From Neelides folsomi (taxonomy: Eukaryota; Arthropoda; Collembola; Neelipleona; Neelidae), in contig JAQGBZ010000256.1 of NCBI GenBank assembly GCA_034687125.1, forward strand, positions 1 through 64,000: DNA of 64,000 bases. Reading direction: 5' to 3'. The notes beneath the pieces are model-generated. The model saw only the letters and a list, made by a program, of their open reading frames with translations. It did no database searches and was not told the origin of the DNA. A program made the translations under genes and the position numbers. Numbering within the stretch: the first letter of the stretch is position 1; every line of letters starts with the position of its first letter. Shown here one piece after another: positions 1-10,742 of this stretch.

Positions 1-785
1 AGAAGTTGCATGGTGGTTAATTTACTTTTTTTATGGTGGTTAATGGAATTGTTTAGGTGGTTAGTTAAATGGTATCCTTAAAGTTCTTCAACATTTAAGA
101 AATGGAAGCTCACATTTTATTACTCGCACACGAAATTGTTGATTCAGAGAAGAGACATGTGCATTTTGGGTTTCTCCCAAACTAGGATTAATTCAATCAA
201 TTTGTAGCAGTTCCACCATAATATAAAAGTATATACATAATGAAAACCTTAATATACAATACTATGAAAATCAAAAGAAAGGATATTCAATATATTACTA
301 TATATTTAGTAGTCTTACGGTTAGTGTGTTTAATAATTAATTGAATAGAAAACCCTTTTAATCAAGGTGGAAAAACTCCTATAGTTTCTGATGTTGATAA
401 GATTGTTTTAAATGTCTTTAAATTCCATTTCAGATTTGAGACTTGAACATGAACATTTTGAGGCGTCCATTCCTATAAAATACACTTCCTGCTCCTATTA
501 TGATATAAGAAGAGTTGGGTGCCTTTCCACAGAATTCCTTATTGGGCATTTGTTAGCAAATTAGCATAATAAACTGGGATCGAGATTTGCTGATGACTCA
601 GTTTTAACTACGTAAGCAAATATATCAAGAAGAGCTTGGAGACAAATCACAAAACTGTGTTAGTAAATCTTTCCTTTTTTAATTTGAGAATATCAGATAT
701 ATAATTTATTAGAGTTCTATAAAATAATATGAATTTTTAAATTTTTTAGCAATAATATAGGAAAATTCGTGTTCAATAAGCTAAA
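1..785. other. AT-rich intergenic DNA at the left edge
   Basis: No coding exon is supported here. The first 75 bases carry a short degenerate repeat of the motif tggtggtta (positions 10-75). The final part is probably promoter or 5' untranslated sequence of the first small membrane-protein gene. A possible 3' splice acceptor (ttttttag) sits near 749, so an upstream untranslated exon cannot be excluded. Confidence 0.5.
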
Positions 786-1361
786 ATGTCTCCCATCATG
801 CTTTATATGAGAGAATTGACAAAGCCTAAGTTCCTTTTAATGGCATTTGTCTTACTTTTCTCGTGCTCATTAAATGGGAAAGGAATTGCAATGGGAAATC
901 CAATCCCGGATTCTCCAGATTCAACCTCCATAATTGATCGTTTTAAAAACACAGTAGGATCTAATCCTGAGTAAGTCTTAATAATTTATAATTTTTTTAA
1001 TTCTTTCTTTTCAATTATATTTTTTAAGTATTATTATCATTTAATAGATTTAAGACATTATGTTATTTAAATAAAGATAATAATATAAATGATTTAATAA
1101 TTTCAGCAAAGGTCCAGGATTGACATTAACGGATTATCTATTGATAGCTGGTGGAGCTGTTGTTCTCTTCTTTTTGTCTTTTTGCATTATCGGTTATCTT
1201 CTTTGGTATGTGCAAATTTTTATTTATAAGTATACGATTCTTGCATTCTGTCGTACTTTCTTATTTTATTATAGATAAAAATTATTTTAATATTAAATAA
1301 CTTTTTGTTTAGTGAATGCGTCCGGAACATCATTTGTTGCTGTTGTTGTTGTTGTGATTGA
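786..1361 (+). CDS. Small single-pass membrane protein with a seven-cysteine tail
   Basis: Three exons (786-970, 1107-1205, 1313-1361) with consistent phases give 110 residues. No family is recognised. There is a hydrophobic signal-like segment at about residues 15-29, a short polar ectodomain, and one membrane span at about 72-95. A juxtamembrane tail holds cysteines at 95 and 97, then seven consecutive Cys (103-109) and a final Asp. A Cys cluster at the inner face of a span is typical of S-acylated (palmitoylated) proteins; that role is inferred. The start could instead be the in-frame ATG at 807. It is the first of five similar-sized genes on the same strand, and its architecture matches the next one (signal, acidic linker, span, Ile-Ile-Cys-rich end), suggesting a divergent tandem family. 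Confidence 0.72.
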
Positions 1362-2570
1362 TAAAAAACGCAAATTGAAAATCAAATCAAGCTAAATTAT
1401 TTTTAATTACTTACTCTTATTAAGTGACGAATTATTGCATATTTATTCTATTACCTGTGTTTGTGTATTATTTAATATAAATAATCATTCCTTTATGCCA
1501 TGAATTTAAATACAGTCATACATAATATTTATGCTGTTGTTTAATATTAATTCCAATTTCAAAATGCACGTGTGTGTAAATAATTAAATATTAATTGTCA
1601 TTTAAATCAGTATAAACGTTTCAATGCTAAAATTTTATTTTACAAAAATATTTTGACTTGAACGCCTTAAAATATATCAATAATATATGAACAATTAAAT
1701 ATTCATTTTCTTACGTAATTAAATATAATATAATTTTTTTAAATAATAATACGATATCTTATCCTCTTCCTCGCAAAGAATAAAAACAATAAATTAATAA
1801 AACGTTATTTGTAATATTTGTATTTTGTATAAAAAGTTGGATTGTTGTAAAGTATAGAATTTAATCGAATTAAATTAATTACGCATTAATTTTAATATTT
1901 TAATAAATAAAATCTTATCTATCTTAAAACTAAAATCATTCACAAATTAAATATCATAAAATTTTCAGTAATAAGAATTTTGTCAAACAATTGTAATAAT
2001 TACAAGTCAAACATCACAATTCACAATCAATAAATCTTTATTAAACTATTAAATGTTTTTTAATTTTACATTTATTTTCACAAACAAACGTTCATCAAAT
2101 AAATTAAGGATAAAATCATTAATCTGTATTTAAATAATTTAGCAAACACATCAACGTAAACATACAAAAAACCAGAAGTAATGATTGATAATATGTACGA
2201 TAATGAGTTAATAACGATTTATAATAATAAATAAATTATACTATGACGAGGATCAAGGCAAACTAAATACAACAATCACAGTGCTTACTGATCGTAATGT
2301 CCAAATTCATTCATTGGAATAAATAGCCTTTTATTCAATGGCTAAATGCATCATGAACTTTAGGAAGTTTATAACCTAATATTAATTATCGATAGATTAG
2401 ATAAAAATATTGAATATTTTTACTGCAAGTTGATTACGATAATTGATAAAATGACTCATTTTAATCAGAAACCACAATGATAAAATGTTATAATGATGAA
2501 ACACTAAATTATCTCTAAAAGCTCTTTAATTGACATTGAGAAGTGAGATCAAATTCATTTAATTTTTAAA
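1362..2570. other. AT-rich spacer between small genes A and B
   Basis: About 1.2 kb of very AT-rich sequence with no convincing exon on either strand. Likely 3' untranslated sequence of the upstream gene and promoter of the next. No repeat structure recognised. Confidence 0.5.
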
Positions 2571-3036
2571 ATGGGGTTTAGAAATATATATATTTCAATT
2601 GCCATTTCAATTTCAATTTACTTCCTATCAATTGAATCTACTTGTGCTTATCCAACCATCAATCGCATAGCAAAGGACGATACAGGGATTGACGACTTGA
2701 AAAAAGAATTTCACAATTCGTCGATTGAAGAAGAGTTAGAAAGCATTTTTTAAATTTTTAAGAATTTTTTAATAATATTAATAAATATTATTAAAAATAT
2801 TCAAATAAGTAAAATGTGTAAATAGTAAATAATAATACCATATAATTTTAATATATAAAAAATCTTGATTTTGAATGATAATTTTTTTAAATTGTAGTGA
2901 TGATGATGATGGAATGTCTTGGAAAACACTGGGATGGATAATCGGGGGATCCATTTTGGGATTTATCATACTTTCTTGTGTTTTATCCTATATTTTTTGT
3001 GCCTGTATGAAAAAAATAATATGCTGTTGTAGATAA
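2571..3036 (+). CDS. Small single-pass membrane protein with a CCCR end
   Basis: Two exons (2571-2734 and 2898-3036) give 100 residues. The first exon is read only to an internal GTTAGA donor, because splicing there restores phase to an exon coding five Asp residues and a membrane span. A signal peptide occupies about residues 1-26 and an acidic ectodomain about 27-60 (possible N-glycosylation at Asn49-Ser-Ser). One span lies at about 66-88, followed by Cys-Ala-Cys, two Lys, two Ile, three Cys and Arg as the C-terminus. The end resembles that of the gene at 786, which suggests homology. Function unknown; type I topology and S-acylation are inferences. Confidence 0.7.
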
Positions 3037-3559
3037 CCTCAAATAAACTAATTTCTGATGAATATCACAATATTGTTAAATTAAAACTTTACCAAGTCAT
3101 ATATTTCTTAGATTGTAACATTGTTATCATAATATGAGTATTTGTACTACCAATATTAAGTTAGTTATACACATATCATATTTAACATAAAGTGTATAAG
3201 AATAGAATATCATCCCACTTCATAGGATTGAGGGTTTATATAAAAAATTCAGTATACAAATATCGTAATTGGATTGTAATTGGAAACTGATTTGAGCTAT
3301 TGTGGGAGTTAGGGAGGTTTAAGAGTGAAATCTTCAAATGTATTTTGAGGATATAAAACTAACAAATAAATAGTTGGAATAATTGATCCAAAACTTCATT
3401 CCCCAATGACTCCAATATATTTGCAAATGAGAGTCGAGAAAAGAGTCAGTCTGCTGAAAATTCCCCTAGTGGAGATAATCGATCAAATTAGCTTAAAAGT
3501 GAAAAAGGATATAGGGAATAGCCATAAACCCAATTTGTGAATTTGTGGAAAGTGAGAGA
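3037..3559. other. Spacer between small genes B and C
   Basis: AT-rich noncoding sequence of about 520 bases. It should contain the 3' end of gene B (aaataaa at 3041) and the promoter of gene C. Nothing else recognised. Confidence 0.45.
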
Positions 3560-4196
3560 ATGGCAATTGTTGGTCCATTCCTTACCGTCCTGTTGACCCT
3601 CCTCGTTCTCTTTAATTTTGGGTGGGATTTGGGACTTCATGTCTCTGTTGCTTCCGTACCGTTTTCCGCATCAAGGGGTTCAGTCAATTCTGAGGTTTTC
3701 CAAACCGCAAGACATTCGAGAGAGTAAGACAATAAAAACATTTAATTGATACCAAGTTTAAAATGAATAAAATTTTACAATTTATATCGATCGACTTTCT
3801 ATTGTGTTATTGTGATTAAATTAATAATTTGGAATAAAATAAATAAATGCTTTAGGAAAAGAGGAGTTTTTCATCCTATTAGGTTTGGAGGACAAGGGTA
3901 ATTTATATTTTGCTTTTTACAATAATTTTACAATTTTGTAAATAAGCAAACGATAAGCTATTATTGTAAAATAAGTATAAGCGAAAGAAAAATTAAATTT
4001 TAATTAATTTATTCATTTAAGGATATACATACCACGTTTCGTCATCAAAATTTCTGAAGGCGCTCTAATTATCAACGATATCCCGTACAATCTTTTCCTT
4101 TCATTATTATTCGCCTTGATAGGTGTTGCTGGGATTTGTTCTTTAACTTGTTGTTGTGTGCAAAAATGTGCTTCTTGTCAAATACATTATCGTTAA
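3560..4196 (+). CDS. Small single-pass membrane protein with a furin-type site and Cys-rich end
   Basis: Three exons (3560-3723, 3856-3897, 4022-4196) encode 126 residues. A strong hydrophobic signal lies at about 8-20. The ectodomain contains Arg54-Glu-Lys-Arg57 followed by Gly, a good R-X-K-R furin-type consensus that spans the exon 1/2 junction. One span at about 92-111 is followed by a tail with three consecutive Cys (112-114) and further Cys at 118 and 121. Same layout as the two preceding genes, so probably a member of the same local cluster. A polyadenylation hexamer lies at 4244-4249, just before a MITE. Function unknown; cleavage is predicted, not shown. Confidence 0.68.
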
Positions 4197-4261
4197 AAAC
4201 TATTACTTTTGTAAAAATTAATATTTGGAAAACTTTTTTATTAAATAAAATGGTGAAAAAT

Positions 4262-4506
4262 ATAAGGGTGTTGCGCTTAGAGTGGACGAGGAGCATGTCT
4301 GGACGTATCAAATACACGCAAATCCATAGTTTTAAGCGTATCCTCCAGTCTGGACGCATCAATTACACACAAACACACTGTTTAAAGTATATCCCCCAGT
4401 GTGGACGTATCTTTTAACACACTAAATTTACCAAATTCGAAGTTTTAAAGGATTAAGCTTTTCTTGGAATTTGAACCCTCGTCCACTCTAAGCGCAACAC
4501 CCTTAT
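4262..4506. mobile_element. MITE with 30-bp perfect terminal inverted repeats
   Basis: Positions 4262-4291 and 4477-4506 are exact reverse complements (30 bp). Taking the transposon ends as AGGGTGTTGCG, the flanking TA at 4263-4264 and 4504-4505 would be the target duplication, as in Tc1/mariner-type elements. The interior holds about 2.5 tandem copies of a roughly 50-bp unit starting near 4298, 4348 and 4399 (core TGGACGNATC). No transposase is present, so it is non-autonomous. Open frames that cross it on both strands are by-products. Confidence 0.85.
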
Positions 4507-4803
4507 GTAAAATATATTTTTCATATATTTTATAATTAAGAATATTTAATTGGTTCAATCATAAAAATAATCCCAATCTTGGGGTATTAAATACAATAGT
4601 AAACGTCTTTGAAATGGCAAATATGGGATATACATTTTGGATGCATTTTTTATGGGCGACTTTGAATGTTCCAAAAAAGGAGATTCTTAATAAGGGCATC
4701 GTATAAAATAACTAGTCTATCAGATGGGATAAGAAAATCATTCTAGCATATTCTGCTCTGCAAATTCATAAAATTCAAAGGGATTTAAAATTAATAATTA
4801 AAA

Positions 4804-5221
4804 ATGTCGATTAAAACAATTATTCCCATTTTACTATTTTGGGTGAGTATTCTACTGGGCTTTGCTCATCCCGTGTTTCCAGCACATGTACAAGAGATTC
4901 AGAGCCCCGGTGTTGAATTTACAAGGTAGGTATTTCCATTTAAATTCTTGATTCAAATTTTTCTCATTTTTCTTAATTGTTTCGCATTAATTGTTTTAAT
5001 TTTTATTTGATAGTCAAACAGAAGTTTACCTGAAAACACCTTACAAATCCTTTGGGCCTTCTTCTCAAACTCAACCAAAGCAAGTGAATACTTTTAATAG
5101 GACGGCTGAAATCTGGACATTTGTAATTGTGCTGCTCATCATTGTCATTTTTATTGTAATCATTTGCTGTTTAAAGAAAAAAAGAACCAACAATCAAAAT
5201 GATATTTATCAGTTTAAATAA
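4804..5221 (+). CDS. Small type I membrane protein, Cys-Cys juxtamembrane
   Basis: Two exons (4804-4925, 5014-5221) encode 109 residues. A signal peptide covers about 1-21, a short Ser/Gln/Pro-rich ectodomain 22-73 has one possible glycosylation site (Asn69-Arg-Thr), and one long span at about 74-91 leads directly into Cys-Cys, Leu, three Lys and Arg (positive-inside), then a short polar tail ending in Tyr-Gln-Phe-Lys. The position of the Cys pair and the two-exon layout resemble neighbouring genes B and C. No known family identified. Confidence 0.68.
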
Positions 5222-5981
5222 ATTACTCATAAAGAAAAAAATCTAAATTATATATAATTTTACAGTGCTCATGTTAAATAACAATAAATAGTAATTAATA
5301 CGTTTTTATAGATGTCAGATGTACACAAAATATGTATACATTTATTAGTATGTATAGTGTAACTAAAATAATAAAGAACATCCATTTGAACAACATCATT
5401 TTTATTAATTTCTATCATCGGAAGATTTATTTATTACTTTTACATAGATCATAGAGCTCATTGTGAATACTAATGAAGGAGGAATATTTGCAATTTGTAT
5501 TTAACATTACATGTAATAAATAAGTAGCTGTACATGGCAAATAGACTGAAGAGAAAAAATTTTACATGAGCTAAAACTGCGTTGCTAATCCAGATTATAC
5601 TGTAATAATAAATATAATTTATTTATAGATTGTAAGAAATATTTAATATTAAGCTGGTTTAAGAGTAAAGGAGCTCAGATAAAGAGAGTTTCAACCCACG
5701 ATAGATCAAATGGACTCCTTCATTGTCAGTGGCGAAAGGTCGGGAAGAGATTATATTTAAAATTAAACATTCAATAAGAAATAATGGACATTATTTACTT
5801 GTCTAAATTCTTACTCATAATCAAACCAATTTTCATCGGTTTATAAAAATATAATTTTTACAGTAGAAATTTATCTCGTTTTTTCTAGTTTTTAGGCTAT
5901 TTCTATATTAATTCTATACTGTTAGTTCAACCGATAATCAAATACGTAATCCAGTATACTTTTACAAGAAGGAGAGAAAAC
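5222..5981. other. Spacer between small genes D and E
   Basis: AT-rich sequence of about 760 bases with no supported exon. It includes likely 3' untranslated sequence of gene D (aataaa near 5283) and the promoter of gene E. Confidence 0.45.
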
Positions 5982-6971
5982 ATGTATCGCTATCCAATTC
6001 TCTTTTTGACATTTTTCGCAATCCCAACAAGTGTTAAGGGCATTATAGAAGAACCAAATAACATTGAATTAATCTCAAATAGTTCTGAAATAGAAGAAAT
6101 TCCATCGGTTGAAATTCCATCGGTTGATAATTACAGTCACGTTTCTTTATTCCATTTTGATGGAGAAGAAAAGTTGAGCAAGAAGGAACGAGAAATGGTT
6201 GAATATCTCAAAGCAATTTTCCCATTTTACTCAAAGACTCCCATATTTCCTTGTAAAGTGGAAAATGGATTTGCAAACTGTGAAGAAGAGAAAGTCGACA
6301 ATTCAACAATGTAAAAACCCACAAATCTAATACATATACCATATTTACATACATCTGTAGATTCTGATTTAGAATAATATCTGTATTTATCATTAAAGGC
6401 ATTATAAGGCATTTTGTTTTTTTGGAATTTAATTGATTTTTGCAATATTTAGGCCCAGAGAAAATGGAAATTTCAAAACTACTAATGAAAATTTTCAAAT
6501 GTTTGTAAGAGCAGCGTTAGCTAAATGTCGAAACATGAGCGACCTTCTTCGTGTTTTTCCTCTTCCAAGATGGTGAATTAAATAACAAATTAAATAGCGT
6601 AATTTAGAATACTATTTAGAAATTCGTATTTATATTCTATTATTTAATAAACAATAGGCTATTGGTATGGCACAATAGCACAAGCTTTTTTAAACACGAT
6701 TGTAAACAATTATAAAATAGGTCTTTGTAATAAATATTACTGGGTATTATTGTTTATTTATATTTATGTTAGGAAGCCTGAATGGATTAAGCCGGATGAT
6801 GACGATTCAAAAACAACTCATAGGAAAATTACCATAAAGAATCGGATAGGAACGCAGAGTTCAAGTTTCACTATTGGGATGATATTCTTAGGAGTTTTAA
6901 CAACTGTTACAGGAATGGGATTATTCGCTGTACGCCAAGCTGGGAGACACAACTATGCCCAATATGTATGA
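5982..6971 (+). CDS. Secreted-then-anchored single-pass protein, 215 aa
   Basis: Three exons (5982-6310, 6453-6572, 6773-6971) join in phase to 215 residues. A clear signal peptide spans about 1-20. The acidic ectodomain contains a short direct repeat (Glu-Ile-Pro-Ser-Val twice near 41-50), several N-glycosylation sequons and two cysteines near 93 and 101. A second conserved-looking stretch follows, and one membrane span at about 183-202 lies near the C-terminus. It is longer than the other members of the local cluster and lacks their cysteine tail, so relationship to them is uncertain. Polyadenylation hexamer near 7013. Function unknown. Confidence 0.68.
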
Positions 6972-8599
6972 TGATTTATTAATTAAAGATCATATTACGT
7001 TTCCCTATTACAAATAAAGTTAAAGAGTATTTATAAGATTATAATTAAATCACTATTTTTCCTGCTAAAACGATTTGTAACCTTTTGAGTTTACATTTAC
7101 ATTTATTTATTAGTATAAAATATTCCCTTAATTTTTATTATGTACACATATAATAAATAGTTATTCTGTAGCTTAATATTACAAACCTATAATTTACCTT
7201 GATTCAAAAGATGAATGCTACACGTGATCTTCAAATTCACTTGCGTGCTTAGATGGACGACCTTTTGTACCTACATGGATACCTTTAATTTCATTACGAT
7301 CAGATATTGTATACCTACATATTTATACTAATATATTTAATTGTATCGATCCTTGCTGTATTTTACTTTAATAATGACACTTTTAATATGTTCTTCTTGA
7401 ATCTCTCCAATTGTAATTTTAATTATTTTGATCGAGATTTCCGCATATGATTTTATAATGCAACTGGAATAATAAATTTTGAAATGGCTACAGACAAAAA
7501 ATTATTGCTTAATAAAATTAAGGATTATTGATAAATTACAAAAATCCACTATACAGAGTGAACCGTAAGAGAGTCCCTCTCGGGTTTTTATTAAAGTTTT
7601 ATTTGTTAAATTTGTCTGTGCGTGAACTCTATCAAAGTCATTCATAACAAAGACGAATAAGATTCCAAGTCCTTAGAGACATTTTCCTCGACATAGCAGG
7701 GTTAATGGACTAAAGATCCTTTATCATAACTATCTATCATAATTTCAACATCATTTGTACATTTACTTTGACTCCGAATAAATAATTATAAAAAATCTAC
7801 TCCGTAACAGCTAAAGAAACAATACATTAGATTAAATGTAGCTTGATTTAGGCTCTTATAACATGAGTGGGTTAATAGCGACAAAAGGAGACTCTCTTTC
7901 GGACCGATCTGTATAATATAAAAGTAGAGCGTTCTAAAATATAAAGGAGAAATTTTCAGATTTTATCATTTATAAAATTAAAATCATTATAAATAATGCA
8001 ATTTACTGAAGACTGCTGATATTGTATTATATTTAATATAAACTACAACAAGGAAGAACAAACGTTACTTTTTTATGTTAATGGTGAGTTAATGACATAA
8101 ATTAGCCGGGTGGGTGGATTGGATGAGGACGACAGGACGAGGATGGATTTTGTTGAGAGCTACCAGCAGCTAATGCAAGGAAAGGTTTATTACGCCAAAT
8201 TCAAGCTAAATCACACATTTTCCGACATTGAAAAGATTGAAAACTAAATTGAATTTGCACATTAATCAAAACGAATTCAATCAAACTCGTATTTTTAAAG
8301 GACCCAAAATATTCTCTCAATTAATTATTCCTGTAACATCATTAGCATTCAAAAGTTAACAAACATCTAATTCATGCACCATTAAAACAATCGTTAAACA
8401 CCTTTAAATAGAAGTTCGGAATTTACAAAATTGGGGATTTGTCAGTCAAATTTATGACCCCGTTCGTTTCTAAATTGACCGATTGACCTTTAATTTTTTA
8501 TCAGAACGTCTTTAAATTTTGAGAAGTGACTGCTGAATAAAGTGGTTATTTGGGGGAATATATCCAAATCCAATAATATTCCAGTGGTTCAATAATACA
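6972..8599. other. Intergenic region containing a MITE
   Basis: Contains the 3' end of the preceding gene, the inverted-repeat element at 7554-7911 (listed separately), and the promoter region of the 4EHP gene. No exon is supported on either strand. Confidence 0.5.
7554..7911. mobile_element. Degenerate mariner-type MITE
   Basis: The ends are imperfect inverted repeats of about 25 bp (left CAGAGTGAACCGTAAGAGAG; right end reads CAGATCGGTCCGAAAGAGAG on the opposite strand). They are flanked by TA on both sides (7552-7553 and 7912-7913), the target choice of Tc1/mariner elements. The roughly 310-bp interior is AT-rich with no transposase frame. The end mismatches suggest an older copy than the element at 4262. 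Confidence 0.68.
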
Positions 8600-9433
8600 A
8601 TGGCTCATAAAGGAGATAACGACGAACACAAAAAGGTAAATAATATAATTTTGTTTTACATTTGATTTTATTCATTCATAATATTTCGTATAATTTGGTC
8701 ATTTAAATGTTTAATTAATTAAGTCTCATTCCCATTTTAATAGGAGACGAGTGAACACAAACTTGAACATACTTACACATTCTGGTACGTGTTAAAAAGA
8801 GGAATTGATCAAATGAATCTTCCATATGGTGATGCACTTCGGTCTATTGGAGACTTTTCTACTGTTGAAGGATTTTGGAAAATTTATTCACATCTTGTGA
8901 GACCTCAAGAAGTAAATTCACCGTGGGATTATTTTGTATTCAAATCCGGGATTAAACCGATGTGGGAAGATGAAGTATGCTCAAGAATAATGTTTATTTA
9001 TTTTTCCAATTTGTTAAATTACTTTTATAATATCATACTACATAGATGAATGTATGTATTTAAATGTTTACTGATGTTAATTTTTTTCATATAATAGCAA
9101 AATAGGAGCGGAGGTCAATGGGATGTTCACATAGAAAAATTGGTTACAGCCCGGGTCTGGGAAACTCTTCTTCTCGCCTTTATTGGAGAAGAATTCGAAG
9201 TTGGAGACGAAATCACAGGCGTAGGAGTTTGTATTCGTGATTATGCCGAACATTATTACAACGTAATCACAGTATGGAACAGAAACGGCCAAGATGAAGA
9301 TATCCACAAAGCTATTTTGAAAAAGATGATGAAAATTTTGAAGGTTCCAGAAGAACGATTTGTTTACAGACGCCATGATAAAATCCTCAAGAAACTTCGG
9401 AATCAACCAATTTCATCTTCAGACACATCATAA
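8600..9433 (+). CDS. EIF4E2: 4EHP / eIF4E2-type mRNA cap-binding protein
   Basis: Three exons (8600-8635, 8744-8974, 9098-9433) encode 200 residues. The protein is an eIF4E-fold cap-binding protein of the 4EHP class, which binds m7G caps but does not recruit eIF4G and so represses translation of selected mRNAs. Evidence: THR-TYR-THR-PHE-TRP-TYR near residues 22-27, the dorsal-face V-E-G-F-W segment, W86 in K-P-M-W-E-D (second cap-stacking residue), and Tyr40 where canonical eIF4E has Trp, the hallmark of class II. The C-terminal half (cap phosphate-binding basic region) is complete and ends at a normal length for the family. It converges on DENR with 450 bp between stop codons. Confidence 0.95.
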
Positions 9434-9883
9434 TTATTTTTTATATCCTTTATATTTAAATTCGCGGTTGGAATCAACATAAAATGATAAGATGAAGAGA
9501 GTACAAACCACTATTTGTTGAAGAAATTTTAATTGTACCTATTGAGCTATTCAATGTTGAAAGTCATAATTCTAATTCCAAATGCGAACTATGAGATAAT
9601 AATAATGATTCATACGAATTAAATGAAATCAATAAATCTACATTTTGTCAAATACTTAAATATCGTTAATCTTTTCATCCAGCAATTTATTTCTTCATGT
9701 AGCATTATTTTTTACACTGTTAAAACATTAGTTATTTTAAATGTGATGTTTTTTAAATTGAAATAAGCCTCTTCTACCGTATTGAGTAGATATGCGAAAT
9801 AGTTAAATATCAAATGAAAAACTTTAATTTGACTCCAAAATAGATGAATGAATTGAACTGGAGAAGGGAATGAATATTCGCGA
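9434..9883. other. Convergent 3' region between EIF4E2 and DENR
   Basis: 450 bases between two stop codons on opposite strands. It holds both 3' untranslated regions, with a candidate polyadenylation signal for the left gene near 9628. Antisense open frames here are not supported as genes. Confidence 0.5.
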
Positions 9884-10742
9884 TTAGCGTTTTTGATCTC
9901 CAAGATCGTCGATAGCATCCTCAGAAATCTATAAATTAAAAATATCCATCATACCATTGTCCATTAAAAGTAGATCTAAAACTGTAATTAAAAGGCATAA
10001 CTTACTTGTGGCCATTTTTCTGGTAAATAATCAAAGAGCTCGCTGACAACATCACCCTGAATTACAATTTCATCGTCTCCTGTCACAGATGAACCACAGG
10101 CGAATTTACTCCCAAAACTCTTCGCCGCCACCTTTAGATCTATTGAAAATGTTGCTAGACCAGTGACGACAGTCACAAACTTCTTTTTTCCTCTTAGCGA
10201 TCTCGAGACACAAATTCGCTGAGCTCCAGCAGGGCTCTTCTTTTTTGGCTTCACAAGTCCTTTTCCTCCTCGTTTTTGTCTTCCCAAACTTACCTAAAAT
10301 ATCAAAGTCCATTAAATCATAAATATAAATCATATCAATTTTAAACACGATGCGATATCATAAAATCATTAATAATGTTAATAATATTATATTCATTAAA
10401 ACCTTTTCAAGTTCTGCTGGTAAATTGACATTCCTCAGCTTTTGACACTTCTCATAATCGGGATAATATTCACAATACTAAAAAATCCAATTAATTAAAA
10501 ATTAATTATTTCTAATTTAATTATAAATTGAATAACCAAAATTCTATTGCTTATCATATGAAAATTTGTCAATTAATTTAATTTACCTCTGGAGGAAGTC
10601 CACAATTCTCGCAGTAGATGATTGTAAGTGGATAGGAGATTTCTTCCTCTTCCTCAGAGGCCTCAGCTTGTTTCACATCTCCTTCAGCAGCGTCATCCTT
10701 CAACTCTTCTTTTAATTCTGAAGCTCCAACAACTTCTCCCAT
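9884..10742 (-). CDS. DENR: DENR, density-regulated re-initiation factor
   Basis: Four exons on the minus strand (10742-10587, 10477-10403, 10293-10006, 9928-9884) give 187 residues. DENR pairs with MCTS1 to recycle 40S subunits and promote re-initiation and non-canonical initiation. The N-terminal zinc-binding segment (Tyr-Cys-Glu-Asn-Cys-Gly-Leu-Pro, then Tyr-Cys-Glu-Tyr ... Lys-Cys) is intact. A lysine-rich linker precedes the SUI1 domain, which includes F-S-I-D-L-K, C-G-S-S-V-T-G and E-I-V-I-Q-G-D. The final exon codes the conserved acidic end (E-D-A-I-D-D-L-G). The linker is clearly shorter than in vertebrate DENR. The acidic N-terminus (run of five Glu) is typical. Its start lies 1.03 kb from the divergent PDXDC1 start. 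Confidence 0.97.

Noticed and set aside
4072-4417. Overlapping open frames on both strands around the MITE
   Set aside because: They run through the inverted repeats and internal tandem units and overlap the real last exon of the small membrane gene; no domain or splice logic.
9077-9406. Minus-strand 109-codon frame
   Set aside because: Antisense shadow of the last exon of EIF4E2.
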